64,000 bases of DNA, from assembly GCF_000737325.1 (NCBI RefSeq), contig NZ_CP011125.1, forward strand, positions 9,982,001-10,046,000, read 5' to 3'. A model generated the notes under the pieces. The model saw only the letters and a list, made by a program, of their open reading frames with translations, was not told the origin of the DNA and ran no database searches. This document shows, piece after piece, positions 32,711 through 42,334 of the stretch. The translations under genes and the position numbers were made by a program. This stretch comes from Sandaracinus amylolyticus (GTDB taxonomy: Bacteria; Myxococcota_A; Polyangia; Polyangiales; Sandaracinaceae). Numbering within the stretch: position 1 is the stretch's first letter; each line of letters begins with the position of its first letter.

Positions 32711-34000
32711 ATGGCCTCCGCTCGCATCGCCGCGCACTTCCGAGAGCAGATCCGATCGGGCGCGCTGCGACCCGGCGAGCGCCTCCCTCCGGTGCGCGAG
32801 CTCGCGCGCCGATGGCGCGTCGCGCTCGCGACGGCGAGCCGTGCGATCGCCGTTCTCAAGCAGGAGGGGCTCGTGCGCGCCGAGCCGCGCGTCGGCACGA
32901 TCGTCGCCGCGCGATCCCGCGCGCGCACCGACCCCGAGCTCACGCCGGAGAGCATCGTGCGCGCCGCGATCACGATCGCCGACGTCGAGGGCCTCGACGC
33001 GGTCTCGATGCGCAGCGTCGCGGGTGCGCTCGGCGCGCCCGCGATGTCGCTCTATCGCCACGTGCCGAGCAAGGACGAGCTCCTGCTCGCGATGATCGAC
33101 GCGTGCTTCGCCGAGCTGCCCGAGCACGCGCCGAGCGGCGCGTGGCGCGCCGATCTCGGCGCAGCGATGCGCGCACAGTGGAAGCTCCATCGCGCGCATC
33201 CGTGGCTCGTGCGCGCGCTCTCGATCACCCGCCCCCAGATGCTCCCGAACGGCATGCGCTTCGCGGAGTCGGTGCTGCGCCCGCTCGACGGGCTCGGCCT
33301 CGATCCCGGCGAGATGATGCGCACCTACCTCGTGCTCATGAGCTTCGTGCGCGGCGTCGCGATCGGAGTGGACGCCGAGCTCGAGGCCGAGGCGACGAGC
33401 GGCATGACGAACGACGAGTGGATCGCCCAGCGCGAGCCCTCGTTCGCCGCAGCGCTCGAGGGAAGCTCGTACCCGACGCTCGCGCGCATGATCGCGGCGC
33501 CGCGCCTCGACGTCGAGCTCGACGCTGTCTTCGAGCTCGGCCTCGCGCGCCTGCTCGACGGTATCGACGCGATGCTCCGCGCGCCGTCGCGCGTCATGCT
33601 CGCGCCCGTCATGGGCAGTCGCGGCAGGCCGTATCGAACGTTCGTGATCGACGGCATCGAGGTGCTCGTCGGGCGCGCCGACGAGGACAACGATCACCTC
33701 ACGTTCCACGTCGCGAAGAAGCGCGACCTCTGGCTCCACGTCGGCGGCGGGACGCCGGGCAGTCACGTCGTGGTGCGCAGCCCCGAGCGCGGCGATCCGC
33801 CCGACGCCGTCGTCGAGCGCGCTGCGCAGCTCGCCGCGTGGTACTCGAAGGCGCGCGGCGCGCCGCGCGTCGAGGTGCACGTGTGCCGCGTGTCCGACGT
33901 CTCGAAGCCGAAGGGCGCGCCCGCGGGCAAGGTCGAGATCAAGCGCTTCTCGAAGCGCAAGGTGACGCCGACGCGCGGCGACGCAGAGGGCGACGATTGA
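32711..34000 (+). CDS. Transcriptional regulator: GntR HTH + TetR + NFACT-R domain fusion
   Basis: A 429-residue protein. Residues 1-68 are a GntR winged helix (Leu-Arg-Pro-Gly-Glu-Arg-Leu-Pro-Pro-Val-Arg-Glu-Leu-Ala; Leu-Val-Arg-Ala-Glu-Pro-Arg-Val-Gly-Thr). Residues ~78-295 are a complete TetR module: the HTH Met-Ser-Leu-Tyr-Arg-His-Val-Pro-Ser-Lys-Asp-Glu-Leu and a TetR_C-like ligand domain. GntR-TetR pairs are known. Residues ~303-421 are an NFACT-R/DUF814 domain (Arg-Asp-Leu-Trp-Leu-His-Val; Pro-Gly-Ser-His-Val-Val-Val; Ser-Lys-Pro-Lys-Gly-Ala-Pro-Ala-Gly-Lys-Val), the RNA-binding domain normally found in RqcH/Tae2 or alone. An internal ATG at 33611 could give a 129-residue stand-alone NFACT-R protein. 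ATG 32711 follows an in-frame GTG directly. Confidence 0.88.
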   Translation: MASARIAAHFREQIRSGALRPGERLPPVRELARRWRVALATASRAIAVLKQEGLVRAEPRVGTIVAARSRARTDPELTPESIVRAAITIADVEGLDAVSMRSVAGALGAPAMSLYRHVPSKDELLLAMIDACFAELPEHAPSGAWRADLGAAMRAQWKLHRAHPWLVRALSITRPQMLPNGMRFAESVLRPLDGLGLDPGEMMRTYLVLMSFVRGVAIGVDAELEAEATSGMTNDEWIAQREPSFAAALEGSSYPTLARMIAAPRLDVELDAVFELGLARLLDGIDAMLRAPSRVMLAPVMGSRGRPYRTFVIDGIEVLVGRADEDNDHLTFHVAKKRDLWLHVGGGTPGSHVVVRSPERGDPPDAVVERAAQLAAWYSKARGAPRVEVHVCRVSDVSKPKGAPAGKVEIKRFSKRKVTPTRGDAEGDD

Positions 34001-34015
34001 TCTCGGACACGCCGA

Positions 34016-34738
34016 TCAGCGCACGAGCCGCTGCAGATCGACTCCGTCCGCGATCCGATCGCGCCACCCCGGGTCCTCGGCGATCGCCACCATCGCCTGC
34101 GCGAGCTGCTCGCCGGTGATCGATCGATACCGATCCCGCACCTTCGCGCCGCCGAGCGCGCCCACGAGGCTCAGGCCCGCGTCCGCGATCGCGCCGAAGA
34201 CGTTCTCGCCCGCGCGCGGCGCGTCGCGATCCCCGAGGATGAACGAGGGCCGCACGATCGTGTACGGAAGGCCGCTCTCCCGCAGCGTCGTCTCCACCTT
34301 CGTGCGCGCCGCGAGGTACGCGTTCTGCGCGCCGTCGCCCGCGCCGATCGACGACAGGTACACGAAGCGCTGCACGCCCGCGTCCTTCGCCGCGCGGATC
34401 GTCATCTCGGTGAGCGCGACGTCGACGGCGTCGTAGCTCTCCTTGCTCGCGTCGCGCCCGGCGCGCGCGGCCTCACGCGCCCTCGCGCGTGTCGTGCCGA
34501 GGCACCCGAACACCCACGTCGGACGGTGCGCGATCAGCGTCGCGCGCATCGCGCCCTCGTCCCAGGGCGTGGCGTCGAGGCGCGCGCCCATCTCCGAGAA
34601 GCGCGCGCGCCACGACTCGAGCGATGGAGAGTCGGGCCGCACGTGCGCGATCGCTCCGTGCCCTCGCGCCACCAATCGCGTGACTACGTGGCGTCCCGTC
34701 AGCCCGGTCGCGCCCACCACGAACCCCGCCCCCGTCAT
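34016..34738 (-). CDS. NAD(P)-binding NmrA/atypical SDR family protein
   Basis: A 240-residue Rossmann protein. N-terminal Val-Val-Gly-Ala-Thr-Gly-Leu-Thr-Gly (7-15) is the GxxGxxG nucleotide motif of atypical SDRs; Phe-Val-Tyr-Leu-Ser-Ser-Ile-Gly and Ile-Val-Arg-Pro-Ser-Phe-Ile-Leu-Gly-Asp follow in usual order. The Tyr-x3-Lys catalytic pair is not regular, so it may be a redox sensor or an isomerase/dehydratase-like member rather than a classical dehydrogenase. It is convergent with the fusion regulator (15 bp gap) and divergent from aceB. Confidence 0.82.
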   Translation of the reverse strand: MTGAGFVVGATGLTGRHVVTRLVARGHGAIAHVRPDSPSLESWRARFSEMGARLDATPWDEGAMRATLIAHRPTWVFGCLGTTRARAREAARAGRDASKESYDAVDVALTEMTIRAAKDAGVQRFVYLSSIGAGDGAQNAYLAARTKVETTLRESGLPYTIVRPSFILGDRDAPRAGENVFGAIADAGLSLVGALGGAKVRDRYRSITGEQLAQAMVAIAEDPGWRDRIADGVDLQRLVR

Positions 34739-35023
34739 GCGGCCGAACCTGCCGCGCGCCGTCTCGCATCACAAGGCCCGTCGCCACGCATCACCGCGAT
34801 CAACAAGTTATTTACAACTTCACCGCTTGTGGGACGCGACGCGGGGCGCAGGTCGATGCAGTGGGTCGTGCGTTTTCCGGGCTGGACACGTCGACAAGCT
34901 CAGAAAATTCGCAGCGAAAACCCTAGCGCAACGCGTCATTTACAGAGTTGACGCAGTTTACAACTTGACTGAGGTCAACGTGTGAAGCAGAACGCCGCAC
35001 CGGCTCGCGAGCAGGAGAGGTCG
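34739..35023. promoter_or_regulatory. Regulatory region upstream of the glyoxylate shunt genes
   Basis: This region is AT-richer than its surroundings. TTTACAACTT occurs twice (34811-34820 and 34957-34966), with a related TTTACAGAGT at 34939. The first copy lies in the dyad AAGTTATTTACAACTT (34805-34820). GTTGAC (34947) and GTCAAC (34974) flank the second copy, and TTGACTGAGGTCAA forms a dyad just before the start. This suggests at least two binding sites of one regulator controlling aceB-aceA. AGGAGAGG at 35013-35020 is the likely ribosome-binding site. Confidence 0.6.
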
Positions 35024-36658
<1,635 letters not shown>

Positions 36659-36671
36659 GAGGAGAACCGAC

Positions 36672-37940
36672 GTGGCCAATCCGATCCAGAAGGACACCGA
36701 TTCGTTCAGCGATCCTCGTTGGAAGGGCGTCGTCCGCCCGTACTCCGAGGAGCAGGTCCTCAAGCTCCGCGGCTCCGTTCGCGTCGAGTACACCCTCGCC
36801 GACAAGGGCGCGCGTCGCCTCTGGAAGTCGATGAAGGAGAAGCCGTTCGTCCGCACGCTCGGCGCCCTCACGGGCGGCCAGGCGGTGCAGATGGCGCGCG
36901 CGGGCCTCGACGGCATCTACTGCTCGGGCTGGCAGGTCGCCGCGGACGCGAACACGTCGGGCCACACGTATCCCGACCAGTCGCTCTATCCCGCCGACTC
37001 GGTGCCGAAGCTCGTCGAGCGCATCAACAACGCGCTGGCGCGCGCCGACCAGATCGACTGGTCGGAGGGCAAGACCGGTCGCGACTACTTCCTTCCGATC
37101 GTCGCGGACGCGGAGGCCGGCTTCGGCGGCCCGCTCAACGCGTACGAGCTGATGAAGAACATGATCAAGGCGGGCGCCGCGGGCGTCCACTTCGAGGATC
37201 AGCTCGCCAGCGAGAAGAAGTGCGGCCACCTCGGCGGCAAGGTGCTCGTGCCGACCGCGCAGTTCGAGCGCTCGCTGCTCGCGGCGCGTCTCGCGGCGGA
37301 CGTCTGCGGCGTCCCGACGGTGCTCATCGCGCGCACCGACGCGGAGAGCGCGAAGCTCCTCACGAGCGACATCGACGATCGCGACAAGCCCTTCTGCACG
37401 GGTGAGCGCTCGGCCGAGGGCTACTACTACGTCAAGCAGGGCATCGAGCCCTGCATCGCGCGCGCGAAGGCGTACGCGAAGATCGCGGACCTGATCTGGA
37501 TGGAGACCTCGACTCCGGATCTGAAGCTCGCGAAGCAGTTCTCGGAGGCGGTCCTCAAGGACAACCCCGACAAGATGCTCGCGTACAACTGCTCGCCGTC
37601 CTTCAACTGGAAGAAGAACCTCGACGAGGCGACCATCGCGAAGTTCCAGAAGGAGCTCGGCGCGATGGGCTACAAGTTCCAGTTCGTCACGCTCGCGGGC
37701 TTCCACGTCCAGAACTACTCGACGTTCATGCTCAGCGCCGACTACAACGAGCGCGGCATGGCGGCGTACTCGGAGCTCCAGCAGAAGGAGTTCGCGGCCG
37801 AGTCGGTGGGCTACACCTCGACGAAGCACCAGCACGAGGTCGGCACCGGCTACTTCGACGTGATCAGCGAGATCGTGTCGCAGGGCCAGAGCTCGACGAA
37901 GGCGCTCAAGGGCTCGACCGAGGAAGATCAGTTCCATTGA
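36672..37940 (+). CDS. aceA: Isocitrate lyase
   Basis: A 422-residue isocitrate lyase that cleaves isocitrate to glyoxylate and succinate, the first committed step of the glyoxylate shunt. The active-site signature Lys-Lys-Cys-Gly-His is at 182-186, preceded by Asp-Ala-Glu-Ala-Gly-Phe-Gly-Gly-Pro (146-154; metal and glyoxylate contacts), and followed by Ile-Ala-Arg-Thr-Asp-Ala and Asn-Cys-Ser-Pro-Ser-Phe-Asn-Trp. It is the short bacterial type. The GTG start lies behind GAGAGGAG; an upstream ATG at 36624 would overlap aceB. Its stop is followed by two hairpins. With aceB it allows growth on acetate or fatty acids. Confidence 0.97.
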   Translation: MANPIQKDTDSFSDPRWKGVVRPYSEEQVLKLRGSVRVEYTLADKGARRLWKSMKEKPFVRTLGALTGGQAVQMARAGLDGIYCSGWQVAADANTSGHTYPDQSLYPADSVPKLVERINNALARADQIDWSEGKTGRDYFLPIVADAEAGFGGPLNAYELMKNMIKAGAAGVHFEDQLASEKKCGHLGGKVLVPTAQFERSLLAARLAADVCGVPTVLIARTDAESAKLLTSDIDDRDKPFCTGERSAEGYYYVKQGIEPCIARAKAYAKIADLIWMETSTPDLKLAKQFSEAVLKDNPDKMLAYNCSPSFNWKKNLDEATIAKFQKELGAMGYKFQFVTLAGFHVQNYSTFMLSADYNERGMAAYSELQQKEFAAESVGYTSTKHQHEVGTGYFDVISEIVSQGQSSTKALKGSTEEDQFH

Positions 37941-37991
37941 GCGACGATTGGCACCCTGACGAAGGGTGTCAGTCGCTCGTGAGTGTGAGAG

Positions 37992-38034
37992 AAGCCCCCG
38001 TCTCGATCGTGATCGCGATCGACGGGGGCTTTTC
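37992..38034 (+). terminator. Strong intrinsic terminator of the aceBA operon
   Basis: AAGCCCCCGTC (37992-38002) pairs with GACGGGGGCTT (38021-38031), followed by TTCT; the loop itself contains CGATCG/CGATCG pairing. A smaller stem, CACCCT-GACGA-AGGGTG, lies just upstream (37952-37968). Confidence 0.85.
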
Positions 38035-38191
38035 TCGAAGGCCGGAAAACACGCGGAATTCGTGTGCTCGAATCGCCTACCCGTTTGAGTAGGCGCACGC
38101 GCTCCGCGATTGGGAAGACTGAAACCTCCACGCGGGTTCCCAAGTCGCCTCCCACGTACCAGCGCGGAGCTCCCCGGCTTCGCGCGCCCCT

Positions 38192-38246
38192 GGCCCGCCG
38201 CTCCCTCCCCCCTCCTGTCGCGGCGGGCCGGGGGCCCCCTTTTTTC
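38192..38246 (+). terminator. Second terminator-like hairpin with T-run
   Basis: GGCCCGCCG (38192-38200) pairs with CGGCGGGCC (38221-38229), then GGGGGCCCCC and TTTTTT follow. It lies in the 37941-38285 gap, where no gene is supported (the reverse frame across it is Arg-rich with unbiased third positions). It may back up the aceBA terminator or lie in the leader of the next gene. Confidence 0.6.
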
Positions 38247-38285
38247 CGCTTCGCGCGCAGAGAGAACCTGCGGTAGACGGCGCGA

Positions 38286-38834
38286 GTGAGCGAGCGGCGC
38301 AACAGGCAGGGGTGGATCTGGGGCGGGCTGCTCGTCGCCTCGCTGGCGACCGCGGTCGTCGGGCTCGTGGACTGGCTCTCGAGCGGCGATGCCGATCCCG
38401 CGCCCGCGCCGCTCGCGCTCGATCAGCCGGGGATGCCGTTCGATCCGTCGGGCGAGACCCCCGAGGCCGAGCCGCTGCCCGAAGGGTTCGTGCCGAACCT
38501 CCCCGCGGTGCCGACGCTCCCGCCGGGCGCGCGACCCGAGCGCGCGACCGACGAGGGTGAAGAGGGCCGGATGAGCGATCTCGCCGCCGAGATGCGCTTG
38601 GTCCAGGAGGCGCGCGCGATGGTCGCGACCGAGCCCGCAGTGGCGCTCTCGCTGCTCGAACAGCACCGCGCGCGCTTCCCCGACGGAGCGCTGCGCGAGG
38701 AGCGCGAGGTCTACGCGATCGAAGCGCTCGCCGCGCTCGGACGCACCGACGAGGTCGAGCGGCGCTACCTCGAGTTCCGCGAGGACTTCCCGGAGTCGCC
38801 TCTGACCGAGCGCGTGCAGCGCGTCGTCGAGTGA
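38286..38834 (+). CDS. Membrane-anchored TPR-like protein
   Basis: A 182-residue protein with a GTG start. The N-terminal basic segment (Ser-Glu-Arg-Arg-Asn-Arg) is followed by one transmembrane helix (about 12-30), then a Pro/Glu-rich linker (35-95) and about 80 residues of helical repeats resembling one to two TPR units (Pro-Ala-Val-Ala-Leu-Ser-Leu-Leu-Glu-Gln-His; Val-Glu-Arg-Arg-Tyr-Leu-Glu-Phe). This layout is common for myxobacterial proteins encoded after ECF sigma factors or kinases, but no such gene adjoins here. Function unknown. Confidence 0.7.
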   Translation: MSERRNRQGWIWGGLLVASLATAVVGLVDWLSSGDADPAPAPLALDQPGMPFDPSGETPEAEPLPEGFVPNLPAVPTLPPGARPERATDEGEEGRMSDLAAEMRLVQEARAMVATEPAVALSLLEQHRARFPDGALREEREVYAIEALAALGRTDEVERRYLEFREDFPESPLTERVQRVVE

Positions 38835-38838
38835 CGCA

Positions 38839-39312
38839 TCACGCCGCGCGTCGCACGTCGGAGGGTGCGGCCGGGGCCTTGCGGCGCCGCTCGATGCGCT
38901 GGACGAGCGACACCGCGAGGAGCCCGGCGAGCGCGCTCGCGCCCAGCGTGCCCAGCGCGAGCACGACGTGCACCCGCCGCGCTTCGTGACGCTCGCGGTA
39001 CTGCCCCCAAGCGTACGAGTACGAGTGCAGCTGCTCGCCGGTGCACAGGTCTTCGCGCTGACCGCCGTAGCCGCCGTAGGGGCTGCTCTCGGTGACGTAG
39101 CAGGGGACGATCGGCGCGAGCCAATAGAGCCCGACCGACAGCGACGCGGCGATACCGAACATCAGGCCACCGGCGAGGACGAACGCGACCAGTTGTTTCA
39201 TGCGAGCGGAGTCTACGGAGCCGGTCGGCGCGCCCGTCGAAGGTGGCGCGATCGGATTCGCGAGTGGCGGCTTCGGTGGGGAGCGCCTGGGGATCTCACG
39301 ACGCGCGCTCAT
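38839..39312 (-). CDS. Hypothetical protein with two transmembrane helices
   Basis: A 157-residue protein. Residues 1-37 are Pro/Ser-rich; two hydrophobic helices (about 40-66 and 116-138) flank a loop with two cysteines and a Gly-Gly-Tyr-Gly-Gly-Gln turn; a basic C-terminus follows. An internal Met at residue 38 (39201) would place the first helix right at the N-terminus and could be the true start; neither start has a good ribosome-binding site. No family is recognised. It converges tightly with the TPR-like gene (4 bp gap). Confidence 0.6.
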   Translation of the reverse strand: MSARREIPRRSPPKPPLANPIAPPSTGAPTGSVDSARMKQLVAFVLAGGLMFGIAASLSVGLYWLAPIVPCYVTESSPYGGYGGQREDLCTGEQLHSYSYAWGQYRERHEARRVHVVLALGTLGASALAGLLAVSLVQRIERRRKAPAAPSDVRRAA

Positions 39313-39337
39313 CTAGTGATCGAGAAGCAAGCCTCGC

Positions 39338-39496
39338 ATGGACCGCGACCGCTCGATCTCGCAGGCGCGACGCCGCGTCATTCGATGCGCGGCGCTCCTC
39401 GCGTGCGCGATCACGCTCTGCGGGTGCCCACCTCCGGCGCCTCCGAACCCCGACGCGGAGCCGCCGCCCGACTCGACGATCATGAGCGCGCGCTGA
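39338..39496 (+). CDS. Small lipoprotein (52 residues)
   Basis: A short ORF with GAGAAG upstream of its ATG. Residues 5-16 are basic (Ala-Arg-Arg-Arg-Val-Ile-Arg), followed by a hydrophobic stretch ending in a lipobox Leu-Cys-Gly-Cys (Cys30), then a Pro/Asp/Glu-rich mature peptide of ~22 residues. This is the classical layout of a tiny bacterial lipoprotein with a disordered tail. Function unknown. It lies 57 bp before the CxxCH lipoprotein gene on the same strand and may be co-transcribed with it. Confidence 0.65.
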   Translation: MDRDRSISQARRRVIRCAALLACAITLCGCPPPAPPNPDAEPPPDSTIMSAR

Positions 39497-39553
39497 TCAC
39501 GAACACGCGCGTCGTCGTGCCCGCCGAGCACGATGCATTGCGACCCGAGCGCC

Positions 39554-40458
39554 ATGACGCATCGAACGCTCCTCGCCGTCGCCCTGATCACCCTCGCCGG
39601 CTGTGCCGACGACTCGCGCCCCGCGGGCCCGCGGCTCGCCGGGCCTCCGCCCGACGCCGGCACCACGACGCAGCCGCCCACGCCCGACACCGACCTGCCG
39701 TGTGCGATCGCCGAGACGCTCGCCGCACACTGCGGCACGTGTCACGGCGCGACCCCGAGCGGCGGCGCGCCGATGTCGCTGGTGACGCGCGCCGATCTGA
39801 TGCGCGCGTCGGCGATCGATCCTTCGCAGACCCACGCCGCGCGATCGGTCGTGCGCATGCGCGCGACGTCGATGCGATGCCGCCCGTCGGTGCGCGCGTC
39901 GCCGAAGCGCAGATCGCCGCGTTCGAGGCGTGGATCGCCGACGGGATGCCCGCTGGGACGTGCGCCGTCGACGACCCGTGGAGCACGCCGGTCCAGTGCA
40001 CGAGCATGCGCACGTGGACCGACGGCGACGACAAGTCGCCCGAGATGAAGCCCGGCGGCACGTGCGTCTCGTGCCACGCGCGCGAGGCGGACGAGCCGCT
40101 CTTCTGGGCTGCGGGCACCGTCTATCCGACCGCGCACGAGCCCGACGACTGTAACGGCGCGGACACGCGCGGCGCCGCGATCGTCGAGATCACCGACGCC
40201 GAGGGACGCGTCTCGCGCTTGGCCCCGAACCGCGCGGGCAACTTCTTCCTCGTGCGACCGAGCGACGAGGACGACGACGAGGACGAGGTCGAGCCGGGCG
40301 GCGCGCTCGCGACGCAGTTCGCGTATCCGTACACCGTGCGCGTGCTCTACGAAGGGCGCGAGCGCGCGATGCTGACGCCGCAGACGAGCGGCGACTGCAA
40401 CGCGTGCCACACCACCGCGGGCACGAACGGCGCGCCGGGGCGCATCCTGCTTCCGTGA
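39554..40458 (+). pseudogene. Multi-CxxCH lipoprotein interrupted by a frameshift
   Basis: An N-terminal lipoprotein signal (lipobox Leu-Ala-Gly-Cys, Cys17) is followed by a heme-type Cys-Gly-Thr-Cys-His at residue 60. The frame then fails near 39860-39885: Val-Val-Arg-Met-Arg-Ala in one frame continues as Asp-Val-Asp-Ala-Met-Pro-Pro-Val-Gly in another. The second frame runs to 40458, with an Ala-Phe-Glu-Ala-Trp-Ile-Ala-Asp-Gly-Met-Pro stretch typical of c-type cytochrome domains and two more CxxCH motifs (CVSCH at 40063, CNACH at 40395). One base lost would explain it. It may be a true pseudogene, a sequencing error or rarely programmed frameshifting. The intact product would be a surface multiheme or heme-like lipoprotein of about 300 residues. 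Confidence 0.75.
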
Positions 40459-40459
40459 G

Positions 40460-41518
40460 TCACGCGGCGCGCTCGACGAGGCACGCGTCGCCGAACTCGT
40501 GCGCGAGATAGCCGCGCTCCTCGGCCTCGCGCGCCGCGTCGAGCAGGCGCGCGCGAGGCGCGAAGCCCTCGAGCAGCGCGTGGTGGCTGGTGCCGGGCTC
40601 GTGCATGCCGGACACGATCGCGTCGACGACGCGCGGCGGGCGCTCGGGGCCGAGCCGCAGCGTCGCGATCCCCGGGCCCGCATGCACCTCGCCGTCGTAC
40701 GCGGCCGCGCTCTCGAGCGCGCGTACCACCGTCGTGCCGAGCGCGACGACGCGCCTTCCTTCGCGCCGCGCACGGCGGATCGCGCGCGCCGTCGCGTCGG
40801 GGATCGTGTACGGCTCGGGCAGCGGGAAGCGCGCGTCGAGCTTCGCGTCGCCGCTGCTCGAGAGCCCTGCCGCGTGCGTGAGCATCGCGATCTCGACGCC
40901 GCGCGCGACGAGCCGATCGAGCATCGCGTGATCGAGCACGAACCCCGCCGACGGCGGCTCGACCGACACCGGTGGACCGGCGATCGCGGTCTGCGCATCC
41001 CACAGCGCGAGCGGCGCGCGGAGGTGGCTGTACTGCACCGGCGCGCCTTCGCGCGCGATCCCTTCCCACACGTCGCGCGCCGTGCCCTCGAACGTCAGCA
41101 GCACGAGGCGCGGGTGCCCGTCGAGATCGGCGATCTCCGCGCGCAGCGTGGTCCCGAGCGCGAGCCGATCGCCGGGCCGCAGCGCAGGCGGAGCAGGGCG
41201 ATCCTCGGTGCGCGCGCGCCAGTCGCCTTCCCCGAGCACGATCGCGCGCCACGCACGGATCTCGCGCGCGTCGAGCGTCAGGCGCGCCGCGAGGCGCACC
41301 TCGATCGACGCGCCGGTGCGGAGGTGCGTGCCGCGCAACGACGCGGGCAGCGTCCCCGAGTCGTTCACGACCAGGAGGTCTCCACCGCGGTCCCCACGAG
41401 CACCGCGCAGCACTTCCGGCAGCGCGCCGCGCGGGTGGTGCGCGATGCGCCCCGACGCGTCGACGACCAGCAGCCGTCCGTCGCGCCGCGCGCGCGCCGC
41501 TTCGGTCGCGGGCTTCAC
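40460..41518 (-). CDS. QueA-family S-adenosylmethionine:tRNA ribosyltransferase-isomerase
   Basis: A 352-residue protein of the QueA family, which transfers the ribose of SAM to 7-aminomethyl-7-deazaguanine in tRNA during queuosine synthesis. Conserved points are Leu-Leu-Val-Val-Asn-Asp-Ser (QueA: Val-x-Asn-Asp-Thr), Pro-Ala-x-Leu-Arg-Gly, the central Pro-Pro-Ser-Ala-Gly-Phe segment, Gly-Thr-Thr-Val-Val-Arg-Ala-Leu-Glu-Ser and His-Glu-Pro-Gly-Thr-Ser-His-His. The N-terminus is shorter and more Arg-rich than in classical QueA, so it may be a QueA-like paralogue. No tgt or other que genes are in the window. Its GTG overlaps the SDR stop by four bases (GTGA). Confidence 0.82.
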   Translation of the reverse strand: MKPATEAARARRDGRLLVVDASGRIAHHPRGALPEVLRGARGDRGGDLLVVNDSGTLPASLRGTHLRTGASIEVRLAARLTLDAREIRAWRAIVLGEGDWRARTEDRPAPPALRPGDRLALGTTLRAEIADLDGHPRLVLLTFEGTARDVWEGIAREGAPVQYSHLRAPLALWDAQTAIAGPPVSVEPPSAGFVLDHAMLDRLVARGVEIAMLTHAAGLSSSGDAKLDARFPLPEPYTIPDATARAIRRARREGRRVVALGTTVVRALESAAAYDGEVHAGPGIATLRLGPERPPRVVDAIVSGMHEPGTSHHALLEGFAPRARLLDAAREAEERGYLAHEFGDACLVERAA

Positions 41519-42219
41519 GACGCACCTCGGCGCATCGTCGTCTCGATCACCGCGAGCAGCTCCTCCGCGCTCTGCTCGGGGCGCTTCAGCGTGCGCGGAT
41601 CGGCGTCGGGCAGCGCAGCCGCGTGCATCGGCGTGTCCATGTCGCCCGGATCGAACGACACGAAGCGCACACCGCGCGACGCCATCTCCGCATCCCAGAT
41701 GCGCGTGGCGTGCAGCAGCGCGGCCTTGCTCGCCGAGTACGCGCCCCAACCCGCATACGCACTCACCGCGGCGTCGCTCGTCACGTTCACGACCACCGCG
41801 TTCGCTCCGCGCGAGGGCGCCTCGAGCAGCGCGCCGAGCACCGCGCGCGTCAGGCGATGCGGCCCGATCACGTTTGCGGCGAGCGCAGCCTCGAGATCCT
41901 CGCACTCGGTGTCGGCCCACGATCGCAGCGGCACCGGGCCGAGGCTCGACGCGTTGTTCACCAGCACGTCGAGCCCGCCGAGCCGACCGAGCAGCTGCAC
42001 CGCGATCGGATGCACGTCCTCCTTGCGCGCGACGTCGCCGACCACACCCACGATGCGATCGCTCTCGCGCTCGACCGCGAGCACTCGCTCGCGCGTGCGC
42101 GCCACGATGCCCACCCGCGCGCCGCGCTCGACCAACGCGCGCGCAGTCGCGAGCCCCAGCCCCGAGGTCCCACCGGTCACGATCACGCGCCGGTCCTTCC
42201 ACACGTTCGTCTCGCTCAT
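41515..42219 (-). CDS. Short-chain dehydrogenase/reductase
   Basis: A 234-residue classical SDR. Residues 15-22 hold the nucleotide motif Thr-Gly-Gly-Thr-Ser-Gly-Leu-Gly, 87-90 Asn-Asn-Ala-Ser, and 161-165 the catalytic Tyr-Ser-Ala-Ser-Lys with the serine in Asn-Val-Thr-Ser. ATG 42219 has GGAGG upstream; a farther ATG at 42279 does not. It reads into the QueA-family gene with a 4-bp overlap, so the two are co-translated. Substrate unknown; in this setting a modified-nucleoside precursor or an unrelated sugar or lipid are equally possible. Confidence 0.88.
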   Translation of the reverse strand: MSETNVWKDRRVIVTGGTSGLGLATARALVERGARVGIVARTRERVLAVERESDRIVGVVGDVARKEDVHPIAVQLLGRLGGLDVLVNNASSLGPVPLRSWADTECEDLEAALAANVIGPHRLTRAVLGALLEAPSRGANAVVVNVTSDAAVSAYAGWGAYSASKAALLHATRIWDAEMASRGVRFVSFDPGDMDTPMHAAALPDADPRTLKRPEQSAEELLAVIETTMRRGAS

Positions 42220-42334
42220 GGCTGCCTCCACGCGATGCAGCCTGCGCATCGCGCTCCAAGGCGTCGTCCGTCGTGCCAATCCGTTGGAGGAGCGCTCTCG
42301 CGTCGTCGCGCGCGAACTCGGGCATCATCGTGCG

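Noticed and set aside
37928-38302. 124-codon minus-strand frame over the aceBA terminators
   Set aside because: Arg/Gly-rich, crosses two terminator hairpins and lacks third-position bias.
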